Of a DNA stretch of 62,377 nt, positions 56,212 through 62,377 are shown piece by piece. A model generated the notes under the pieces. The model worked only from the letters and a program-made list of their open reading frames with translations. It had not been told where the DNA came from and did no database searches. The DNA lies in assembly GCA_949747515.1 (NCBI GenBank), contig CATKFO010000041.1:1-62377 (forward strand), in the 5' to 3' direction. This DNA is from an uncultured Eubacteriales bacterium. GTDB taxonomy: Bacteria > Bacillota > Clostridia > Oscillospirales > CAG-272. The first letter of the stretch is position 1. Each line of letters begins with the position of its first letter. The position numbers were made by a program, and so were the translations under genes.

Positions 56212-56700
56212 TCAGATAAGCTTCATACGACTGTAATATTCCACGTCGCTCATAGAGTCGGGATCCGACGATGCGCCTCCGTGACTCGCGCCTGTGGACA
56301 CTACCGCGTCTTCACCAGATCCCGTTCCCTTGAATAAATACGGATCGGAGCGCATCAGCTCGGCTACTCTCGACGCAGCTTCGGCATTAACGTTTTCGCA
56401 GTTTCCCGTCATCCCGCCTATACCGATAGCTTTAGCGGTCATTCCGGGGTTATGCGCTCCCCGGCGAACGAGTTCTCCTACGAGAGCGCTTTCTGCTCTC
56501 ACTGCGGCGATTTCTCCCTCATGTCGCGCTCTTTCAGCCGATATTTCGTCAAGAAGCTCCCTCTCACGGGACGCCGGAACATATCCTCCGTCGGATACGT
56601 CGCGCAGCTCTATGCCTCCGGAAGCGAGAGCGGCGCGGAACTCATCTGCCGTAATCGCGCCGTCCCCGAAGACGTCGCAGATCCATTTGTCGTCGTTCAT
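56212..56700 (-). CDS. Capsid scaffold protein (GP20-like)
   Basis: A 162-residue, mostly helical and charged protein. A coiled-coil (RERELLDEISAERARHEGEIAAVRAES, about 45-71) is followed by the ALVGELVRRGAHNPGMTAKAI segment typical of GP20-type scaffolds and a polar C-terminus. Position between portal and coat supports the role. It would be expelled before DNA packaging. Confidence 0.75.
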   Translation of the reverse strand: MNDDKWICDVFGDGAITADEFRAALASGGIELRDVSDGGYVPASRERELLDEISAERARHEGEIAAVRAESALVGELVRRGAHNPGMTAKAIGIGGMTGNCENVNAEAASRVAELMRSDPYLFKGTGSGEDAVVSTGASHGGASSDPDSMSDVEYYSRMKLI

Positions 56701-56764
56701 AGCAATTCCTCCTTAAAAGTATATTTTCAGCCCTTCCGCCATAGGCGGAAAGGCGCGTCCCGTC

Positions 56765-58198
56765 TTATTTGGACAAAATAGTCCTCGCCTCGGCGCATCT
56801 GGCCTTCGCGTCCGCCTCGCTCTCGCCCTTCCATTTCATACGATATTCGTACGGCAGCATTAACCCGGACGACACCTCGAGTCTGTCGCGCTCCCGTAAG
56901 GTTTCCGCGTCGCTGAAATATCCGTCGTCAAACGTAACGGACAATTCGCAGTCCGGGTCCACGGAAAGCAGAAGAACTTCTCTCGCCGCCCACAAAACCC
57001 CTCGAATCGCGCCGCGTATGAATTCGTCTACGTTTATTCTGTGTTTCGCAGTGTTCTGTATCATATCCTGAAGCTCTCCAGTATATTGAGTAGCCGTAAG
57101 CTGCGCTTTTCCCTGCGCGCCGGAAAAAATGTATCTTCTCGTTCCGAGTCCGCATCGAAAAGACAGATAGTCGAGCTGGCGCTGAACCGCGGCCGCGTTT
57201 TCCTCCGTGCGAAGCGACGGATTGTGCTCCGATATTAGTGTGTTTTCCGCTAAATCCCCGTCTCCTACCGTAACGAAAAGCTGCTGCGCCACATCGTCCG
57301 GAGTATATCGGTTTCCCGCTTCGTCTCTCATAATAAGCGAGCGGTTCAAAAATACCTTCTTTCCTCCAAGTTTAATATCTCTGCAGAAGTTGTTGAACGC
57401 GAGATCAACGCCCTTCAGGCAGTCCACCGCGTCGGCAAATACGGACATTCCCATTCCGCAGCCCTCGTCGATATTATTGGAGATGTTAGGAGTAAGGATA
57501 GAAAACAAAGGAATTTCGCAGCCGGTATGAAATTTTGCAGCCATCGACCCGTCCGCAGCCTCCGGTCTTAACTCTCCGTTTTGCAGAGAACAAAGCTCGT
57601 TTTCTACAACGTATCCGTCCTCTTCAAGGCGGTGCAGTTCGATATATACATAATCCCTGCCGTTTTTTCGTATTTCCGATATAAAAGCCGCTTCCGTAAT
57701 TATGCCCTGCCGCACGGTAATAGGAATTATGTGAGAAGCGTCTACAAAGTCTACTGAAACGCGAGCCGTCGGAGTAGGAACCAGCCGCTCGTTTTTGCAT
57801 CTTACGCCGCTGGCTCTAACGATAGCGGCCCCTGATCCTAACGCAAACGCTTTTTCCGTCAGCCTCGCCGCGTTTCTCATGAATGACGACTCTTCAAGAA
57901 AGCCGTGCGCTCCGTCTTCGCCGCTTATAAATCTGGACGTTTCTAAATCTGAAGCGTAAACCCCCGTTTTTTCCGTAAGGAGCAGGGACGCCCAGTCTTC
58001 GCATACTTTCTTAGCCATATTAAGGCGGTAGAGCTCTCGCCTAATAGGATATCCTCCCGCTCCGCTCTCGGAAAATTCATGAAACGGTTTATAAAATCCG
58101 CGCCACCACGCTTTCCACTCGTCTATCTTTGAATAATACCCGCGCGGCGGCGCAATACCGAGACTTTTTTCCAGATAATCAAGTATAACCCTATCCAT
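56765..58198 (-). CDS. Portal protein (SPP1 gp6-like)
   Basis: A 477-residue portal subunit; twelve copies form the DNA entry channel. The WKAWWRGFY region (29-37) and RRELYRLNMAKKVCEDWASLL (53-73), followed by the central LTATQYTGELQDMIQNTAKH helix, are those of clostridial SPP1-type portals. GGAG precedes the ATG. No minor head protein (SPP1 gp7 type) follows. Confidence 0.85.
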   Translation of the reverse strand: MDRVILDYLEKSLGIAPPRGYYSKIDEWKAWWRGFYKPFHEFSESGAGGYPIRRELYRLNMAKKVCEDWASLLLTEKTGVYASDLETSRFISGEDGAHGFLEESSFMRNAARLTEKAFALGSGAAIVRASGVRCKNERLVPTPTARVSVDFVDASHIIPITVRQGIITEAAFISEIRKNGRDYVYIELHRLEEDGYVVENELCSLQNGELRPEAADGSMAAKFHTGCEIPLFSILTPNISNNIDEGCGMGMSVFADAVDCLKGVDLAFNNFCRDIKLGGKKVFLNRSLIMRDEAGNRYTPDDVAQQLFVTVGDGDLAENTLISEHNPSLRTEENAAAVQRQLDYLSFRCGLGTRRYIFSGAQGKAQLTATQYTGELQDMIQNTAKHRINVDEFIRGAIRGVLWAAREVLLLSVDPDCELSVTFDDGYFSDAETLRERDRLEVSSGLMLPYEYRMKWKGESEADAKARCAEARTILSK

Positions 58199-58221
58199 CT
58201 TTTCTCCTTTTTATCTCGAAT

Positions 58222-59553
58222 TTATAAAAGCTTTCCTATGTATCGCTCAAAGGAATACTCCATAGCGTCTAAAATATCGATATCGGAAGTAAAATTATCA
58301 AGCCTCGCGTCAGTCTCAGAAGTTTCGTCCCACACCGCTTCTCCAAGCCCTCTCGAAACGAGTTCGCATCTCTCAAGCAAATGAAAACGCCCGCGGGCCA
58401 TAAGAGAATTAACGCAGTCTATTCTGTCTCTGATGCGTTTTTTCGCGCAATCCTCTACCAAGACGGTCGACCCGCAGCTACGTAAATAACGCCTCAGCCC
58501 GTTTATAAGATACTGAGCCTCGCTGTCGCAGAAAACGTACCTTGTCTCCGCGCTCGGATAATACTCTCGAAGTCTTTCCAGAAACATCCGCGCCTCAGAA
58601 TTAACCATCTCCGAGTCTATGTCGCCCTTTCCTCCGTTTATAGCGTAATCGAGAACAATGCAAACTCCGCCGTTGCGAAGAAACGCGCAGGCGACAAGCG
58701 CAGTCTTAGATCGGTTGCCGCCAAAATCCACGCCGACGTTTATAAACGCGACGTCGCGCTCGCCTATCCAGTCGTTTTTTTTGATAATTTCTTCGCGTTC
58801 GCGTAAAAATCTGGGATATACTGCGCCGTCCGCGGCGCACCGTTCTCCGAGAATGTCCCGTCTGTACCATACGGAGCCCTCGTCATACTGGGACGTTATC
58901 TCGCGCAGCATATTTTTTGAAACGGAGGGGTTATCAAATATTGTAAAATGACTGTAATTATAAAAGTTTTCAGGCAGCTCGCCTGCCGCCGACTTACGAG
59001 CGTATAAATCAATATAATCTCTGTATATAGGCGCGCCGGGCGGAGACGGATTTAAATCCCAAAACACGCGCCTGTCCTTCGCCGCGAGCTGTCTGTTAAA
59101 CGCCTCTCGTATCATGTTGTCATGATGAAGATTTATCTCCGTAGCGATCCACATTCCATATGAATTTCCTCGTATTCTTTTATATGAATCAGCGTTTTTT
59201 CCTCCGGCAAACACTACGATTCTCTCTCCAACCGGGGTTAGAACCGTAAGACAATCGTTTCCTTTGTATCGTCTCCACTTTGATCGACCGGAGAAATACG
59301 CTTCCAGCCCAAATCCTCCGCAGTCTCCTAAATTCAGTTTCGCGCCCGCGGAAGTCGCTCCCGTAGCAAGATGAATTTTATCCGGAGAACGATCGAGTAA
59401 AGTCGCGAAAGCAAAAACATGATCCACCGTTTTACCCGCTCTTACCGCGCCCTCAGCAACGTTCATACGACATTTTATACACTTCCGCAGATATTCGCGA
59501 TGTTTGTCTCCGAAAATATATCTCTCATATCCATCCGACGCGTTTCTTTTCAT
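58222..59553 (-). CDS. Terminase large subunit
   Basis: The 443-residue packaging motor and nuclease. Walker A is EGAVRAGKT at 34-42. The usual Walker B Asp-Glu appears here as Thr138-Glu139 (WIATEI), so the catalytic Glu is kept but the preceding Asp is not. The RNase H-like nuclease carboxylates are in place: Asp276 (VGVDFGG), Asp343 (FCDSEAQ) and Asp429 (ILDAMEY). The motor therefore appears intact. Its ATG overlaps the terS stop by 4 nt. Confidence 0.88.
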   Translation of the reverse strand: MKRNASDGYERYIFGDKHREYLRKCIKCRMNVAEGAVRAGKTVDHVFAFATLLDRSPDKIHLATGATSAGAKLNLGDCGGFGLEAYFSGRSKWRRYKGNDCLTVLTPVGERIVVFAGGKNADSYKRIRGNSYGMWIATEINLHHDNMIREAFNRQLAAKDRRVFWDLNPSPPGAPIYRDYIDLYARKSAAGELPENFYNYSHFTIFDNPSVSKNMLREITSQYDEGSVWYRRDILGERCAADGAVYPRFLREREEIIKKNDWIGERDVAFINVGVDFGGNRSKTALVACAFLRNGGVCIVLDYAINGGKGDIDSEMVNSEARMFLERLREYYPSAETRYVFCDSEAQYLINGLRRYLRSCGSTVLVEDCAKKRIRDRIDCVNSLMARGRFHLLERCELVSRGLGEAVWDETSETDARLDNFTSDIDILDAMEYSFERYIGKLL

Positions 59554-59912
59554 ACGGAGTTATCACCCCAGATTTCCCGCTTAAGCTCCTCTATGTCTCC
59601 TCTGGGAAATCTTACGACTTCAGAGTCTTCCTCAGCGTCGACGAGAGCGTCGAGAAACATTTTTATCGCTTTCGTATCTCCTTCTGCCGACAACTCCGCA
59701 AGCTTTCTCATTACGCGCGGACGATCGCCCGCCGCCGCGCTCTCCGATAAATAGCGCAAATATCTTCCGTAAGAGCCGTCGCGAAGCCATTTAGAATACT
59801 CTCTGGCCGTAACTCCGTGTCGCTCTAGAATCTGCCCCGTGGTCATGCCTCCTCCGTCAAAAATCATGTCCATAGCTACCTGAGCCTGCTTTTTCGTAAT
59901 ATTAAATTCCAC
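59550..59912 (-). CDS. Terminase small subunit
   Basis: A 120-residue DNA-recognition subunit: helix-turn-helix at ~20-60 (MTTGQILERHGVTAREYSKWLR), then an oligomerisation helix region and an acidic C-terminus that would meet the large subunit. Overlaps terL by 4 nt. The sequence it recognises would decide whether it packages its own or general host DNA. Confidence 0.75.
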   Translation of the reverse strand: MEFNITKKQAQVAMDMIFDGGGMTTGQILERHGVTAREYSKWLRDGSYGRYLRYLSESAAAGDRPRVMRKLAELSAEGDTKAIKMFLDALVDAEEDSEVVRFPRGDIEELKREIWGDNSV

Positions 59913-59958
59913 CTCTAAGCCTCCGCCGTCTTATCCTATCATACGCGACTCTCTCTTT

Positions 59959-60303
59959 TCATTCGTCCGAGCCGAACATAGCCATAGAATATGCGCGAAG
60001 CGCGTCGTTTTTCATACGGTAAATAGTGCTTTGAGCACATCCGTATTTGCGTTGCATAGCGTCCATATATCCGCGCTCTCTTTCAATAAAGAAATCGCGA
60101 AGAACTTCCGCTTGATCGCCGCTCAGCGATTCCAGCGCGCGGTTCGCAGCCTCTACGGAAGATTCGGTAAAACGAAGCCGCTCTTTTATATCCGGATCGT
60201 CCGCAGCCTCAAGCATTTGTTTCATAGAAATAACAGCCTGCCTTCTGTACTTAAGAGTACGAAGAGATTCCTTCGCCGCGTCAATCCATCTTTTTTCCGT
60301 CAT
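59959..60303 (-). CDS. ArpU/sigma-70-like transcription regulator
   Basis: A 114-residue protein with a C-terminal sigma region-4-type helix-turn-helix (MQRKYGCAQSTIYRMKNDALRA). This is the profile of ArpU-like late regulators and RinA-type activators in Firmicutes phages, commonly placed before the terminase genes. ATG 60,303 has AAAGGAT upstream. Likely activates the late (structural) genes, inferred from family and position. Confidence 0.7.
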   Translation of the reverse strand: MTEKRWIDAAKESLRTLKYRRQAVISMKQMLEAADDPDIKERLRFTESSVEAANRALESLSGDQAEVLRDFFIERERGYMDAMQRKYGCAQSTIYRMKNDALRAYSMAMFGSDE

Positions 60304-60390
60304 GGTCGTATAATCCTTTCTCAAATCGATTTTTGAACCGCGAAGCAGCTGCGCGCGGCTTTCCAATGTCCTCGTCAGTTTTCCGTTAGT

Positions 60391-60651
60391 CTATCTTCCC
60401 TCAAAATTTGATTCGCCAAAATCAAACAAATGTTCTTTATATTGAGGATAATACGTTTCCGACAGATATTCAATATCCTCCAATATATCGTCGCCGGCTA
60501 TGCGGCCGGAACTCGAGACGCAATCGGCGCATACATGCTCCCCAAGAATAGAGTAGGAAAGCTCTCCCGAATAAATTGTCCGGCCGCAATCGGCGCATAT
60601 TGTCGCCGCGGCGTCTTCGCTGTCATTTTCAATGAACGGCTGATAAATCAT
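60391..60651 (-). CDS. Small zinc-ribbon protein heading the cluster
   Basis: An 86-residue acidic protein with two CxxC pairs (ICADCGRTI and HVCADCVSS), a small LIM/rubredoxin-like zinc-ribbon. GAAAGGTG lies upstream. It is the first gene of the particle operon. Function unknown; similar little zinc proteins are frequent in clostridial phages. Confidence 0.6.
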   Translation of the reverse strand: MIYQPFIENDSEDAAATICADCGRTIYSGELSYSILGEHVCADCVSSSGRIAGDDILEDIEYLSETYYPQYKEHLFDFGESNFEGR

Positions 60652-60704
60652 CTAACGTTCACACCTTTCTTATATCGTAAGTTCCGAACTTTTGTTCTTA
60701 TCAT

Positions 60705-60728
60705 GGCGTTATTATAGCGCTAAACGCC
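60705..60728 (-). promoter_or_regulatory. Palindromic operator over the cluster promoter
   Basis: GGCGTT (60,705-60,710) and AACGCC (60,723-60,728) flank and enclose the -10 hexamer. A protein bound here would block the promoter. The XRE-type regulator encoded divergently 240 bp away is a candidate ligand; this is inference. Confidence 0.5.
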
Positions 60729-60739
60729 TGTTCTGTCAA
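60711..60739 (-). promoter_or_regulatory. Perfect sigma-A promoter of the phage-derived cluster
   Basis: On the minus strand TTGACA (60,739-60,734), 17-bp spacer, TATAAT (60,716-60,711): exact consensus. Confidence 0.88.
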
Positions 60740-60872
60740 TAGTTTTCGGCAAATTGGGAAAAAGACGGAAAAATCTTGAATTGCCGCCGGGAATCTATTC
60801 TGAACCGTTTAATTCAACTAACCGTTTACAACCTACTCAACCGGAAGTTAATAAATATCAACGTATGTTCGC

Positions 60873-60901
60873 TTGCGATATATCTTTTTTCTTGTTATAA
60901 T
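60873..60901 (+). promoter_or_regulatory. Promoter of the XRE regulator
   Basis: TTGCGA (60,873-60,878), 17-bp spacer, TATAAT (60,896-60,901) preceded by TG-T (extended -10). It diverges from the cluster promoter with ~130 bp between the -35 boxes. Confidence 0.75.
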
Positions 60902-60966
60902 AATCTCAGCCTAAGATCTCGATAAGGGCGTCGAACAAAAAAATTGTGAAAGGAAAAGGTAAAATT

Positions 60967-61455
60967 ATGACTATCGGTGAAAAACTATCCGTGCTAAGAA
61001 AAAGAAAAGGATATACTCAAGATGATGTGGCGGAGAGGCTCGGAGTGACTCCGCAGGCAATTTCAAAGTGGGAAAACGACGCTTCATGTCCAGACATAAT
61101 GCTTCTTACTGCTATAGCCGATATGTTCGACGTTACCGTCGACGACCTGCTGCGCGGCGAAACGGCTCCCGCGGCCGTTATGGTTCCGGCTGAACGTCGC
61201 AAATCAATAGACGACATGGTTCTTAGAATTCTTGTAAAAGACGATGAAGATACGGTTAAGGTCAACCTGCCGATGGCGCTGGCAAGAGTCGTACTTGAAA
61301 ACGGCGGAGACGGAGTAAAATTAAATTTTGGAAAAGCAGACTTATCAGGCGTCGACTGGAAGCAGATTATGAATCTGGTCGAGCGCGGAGCGGTAGGACG
61401 ACTTGTGGAGGTAGAATCCTCCGACGGGGATACCGTGATTATCGAGATCGTTTGA
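60967..61455 (+). CDS. XRE-family regulator with SHOCT/YvlB-like C-terminus
   Basis: A 162-residue protein: an N-terminal XRE helix-turn-helix (about 4-60, LSVLRKRKGYTQDDVAERLGVTPQAISKWEND) and a C-terminal domain (~85-162, VKVNLPMALARVVLENGG...DWKQIMNLVERG...GDTVIIEIV) like the small domain at the N-terminus of LiaX/YvlB envelope-stress proteins. That pairing suggests a host envelope regulator rather than a phage repressor, though it diverges directly from the cluster promoter. ATG 60,967 is chosen; GTG 60,946 is within the SD region AAGGAAAAGG. Confidence 0.75.
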   Translation: MTIGEKLSVLRKRKGYTQDDVAERLGVTPQAISKWENDASCPDIMLLTAIADMFDVTVDDLLRGETAPAAVMVPAERRKSIDDMVLRILVKDDEDTVKVNLPMALARVVLENGGDGVKLNFGKADLSGVDWKQIMNLVERGAVGRLVEVESSDGDTVIIEIV

Positions 61456-61502
61456 AATGAAAACGCCCCGACGTTGCAGTTAAGAAAGGAGCGAACCCCT
61501 CG

Positions 61503-61787
61503 TTGAAACTAAAGATAAAAAAAGGCGGTTCTAAACTTGGGCTTTTTCTCATTCTCCCCTCGCATATGCTTTTTTCCCGCGCGGCGGAATCGTTAGCCGT
61601 GCGCGTCATGAAAAAACATGGCTTCATCTCCGACCGCGACCGGATAACAAGCTCGCGCACGGGTCTGTCTGAGGAAACGATGAAAGCCGTTTTTAATGAG
61701 GTCCGCCGTTTTCATCATAAACATAAAAGATTTGTCCTAGTTGAAATAAACTCGTCCGAGGGATACAATATAAAAATTACCCTTTAA
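61503..61787 (+). CDS. Small conserved partner of the XRE regulator
   Basis: A 94-residue protein that starts with TTG (61,503), preceded by AAAGGAG. The N-terminus KLKIKKGGSKLGLFLILPSH is basic then hydrophobic, and the rest is a soluble alpha/beta segment. It probably follows the XRE gene in one transcript (47-nt gap). I do not recognise a function; such small proteins often accompany the SHOCT/YvlB-like regulators in Clostridia. Confidence 0.6.
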   Translation: MKLKIKKGGSKLGLFLILPSHMLFSRAAESLAVRVMKKHGFISDRDRITSSRTGLSEETMKAVFNEVRRFHHKHKRFVLVEINSSEGYNIKITL

Positions 61788-61843
61788 TTTTCGCTTCCCT
61801 AAGTCAGCTCTCCGCGACCGATACATGTTTTATGAAATTAGTA

Positions 61844-61872
61844 TTGAAAAGTAAACTGCGTTGTGCTATCAT
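61844..61872 (+). promoter_or_regulatory. Promoter of the edge ATPase gene
   Basis: TTGAAA (61,844-61,849), 17-bp spacer, TATCAT (61,867-61,872) preceded by TG-C. A ~170-nt AT-rich leader follows up to the ATG at 62,052. Confidence 0.6.
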
Positions 61873-62051
61873 TACATTGTTTATTGATATATAATAATTG
61901 AGTTCGAGTAGTACGATGGTGCATGACTTATTTTATATGGCAGATGATTTTTGAGATTATCTGATGTATTTATATTTGTTTGTATTGTCGTTTATAAGTG
62001 TTGAAAAGTGTTGCCAATTACTTAATAGGATTTGTAGCAAAAAGGAGTAGT

Positions 62052-62377
62052 ATGAGAATAAGGATACCGAATTTAGATGGGAAAGAGAAATATATAGAGA
62101 ATAAGTCGTCAATAGTTCTAATTGGAGCAAATGGATCAGGGAAAACAAGAATGAGTGTATGGATTGATGACAATAATCCGGAAATCAGTATACACCGAAT
62201 ATCTGCTCAAAAGTCCTTAAATTTGCCTCAAATGGTAAGTCCAACAGAAATGCAGACAGCAGAAGAAGAATTTTTATATGGAACAACAAATGACAATAAA
62301 AGTTGGTTAAGACTATATGGAAAGAAAAATAGTAGATGGGGAAATACGCCCGAAACATATATGCTTAATGACTATCA
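62052..62377 (+). CDS. P-loop ATPase, 3'-partial (possible defence gene)
   Basis: The first 108 residues of a gene that runs off the window, read by eye. AAAGGAG precedes the ATG. The Walker A motif is GANGSGKT at 25-32, after the strand SSIVLIGAN. The following HRISAQKSLNLP and the RWGNTPETYMLNDY stretch give the feel of AAA/ABC-type ATPases in bacterial defence systems (for example Septu- or OLD-like), but the part seen is too short to assign. Codon use is AT-rich, unlike neighbouring genes, which suggests recent acquisition. Confidence 0.6.
   Translation, partial: MRIRIPNLDGKEKYIENKSSIVLIGANGSGKTRMSVWIDDNNPEISIHRISAQKSLNLPQMVSPTEMQTAEEEFLYGTTNDNKSWLRLYGKKNSRWGNTPETYMLNDY

Larger units (their letters stand above)
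49443..60651 (-). mobile_element. Compact phage-derived particle cluster without tape measure or integrase
   Basis: An 11.2-kb co-directional block: packaging (terS, terL), portal, scaffold, coat, connector, tail-terminator/tube fusion, Dit, Gp37-like hub, fibre-like protein, endolysin. It is bounded by a perfect promoter and a terminator. Missing are a tape-measure protein (the genes between tube and Dit amount to one 53-codon frame), tail chaperones, integrase, recognisable holin, replication genes and a CI/Cro pair. No flanking attachment repeat was seen. Base composition looks like that of the host genes on both sides. It may be a decayed prophage, a satellite that borrows functions, or a domesticated gene-transfer-agent-like particle. 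Confidence 0.75.

Noticed and set aside
60967..61455. XRE protein as a phage CI repressor
   Set aside because: Its C-terminal part looks like envelope-stress SHOCT/YvlB-type domains, not a peptidase or CI oligomerisation domain. A regulatory role on the cluster is still possible, so it is kept only as a hypothesis.

Overview
The window is a 62-kb piece of a Gram-positive-type anaerobe, most likely an uncultured member of the Clostridia (Firmicutes/Bacillota). The evidence is an S10-spc-alpha ribosomal cluster with Firmicutes traits (zinc-type S14, a KOW-domain protein between map and infA, single-domain YidC with Jag and YidD), a class III anaerobic ribonucleotide reductase, radical-SAM enzymes, an iron-type alcohol dehydrogenase, an LtaS-like sulfatase and VanZ. 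Shine-Dalgarno sites are strong and several promoters match the vegetative sigma consensus exactly. No tRNA, rRNA or CRISPR array was found.

Layout. 1-1,294: a small zinc-ribbon gene cut by the window edge, then two copies of a ~240-bp direct repeat in otherwise non-coding DNA. 1,295-14,484 (+): thiI, a HAD hydrolase, pncB, a PflX-like radical-SAM gene, ligA, an alpha/beta hydrolase, an LtaS-like gene, nrdD (perfect promoter plus perfect NrdR box) and nadE. 14,560-31,392 (-): the complete ribosomal run from rpsJ to rplQ with secY, adk, map, infA and rpoA, read from one promoter near 31,380 and ending at a strong terminator facing nadE. 31,701-37,877: a serine hydrolase and a PUA-like protein (-), rimO, pgsA and a HAD phosphatase (+), and an alcohol dehydrogenase (-). 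38,001-41,481 (-): rpmH-rnpA-yidD-yidC-jag. 41,713-49,096 (-): a PrsA-like foldase, a large GH106-like glycosidase, VanZ, and an unusual SGNH-esterase/polysaccharide-deacetylase fusion.

49,443-60,651 (-) is the most interesting region. It is a compact 11-kb phage-derived particle cluster: zinc-ribbon protein, ArpU/sigma-like regulator, small and large terminase, portal, scaffold, P22-like coat, head-tail connector, a tail-terminator/tail-tube fusion, Dit, Gp37-like hub, putative fibre and amidase endolysin. It has no tape-measure gene, integrase, recognisable holin, replication gene or CI/Cro pair. It is led by a perfect TTGACA-N17-TATAAT promoter whose -10 lies inside a palindrome. Base composition looks like that of the surrounding genes. 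This pattern fits a domesticated gene-transfer-agent-like or tail-minimal particle better than an intact prophage.

60,873-61,787 (+) is a divergent XRE regulator with an envelope-stress-type C-terminus and a small partner. At 61,788 the DNA becomes AT-rich and a P-loop ATPase begins that runs off the window, possibly the edge of a defence island.
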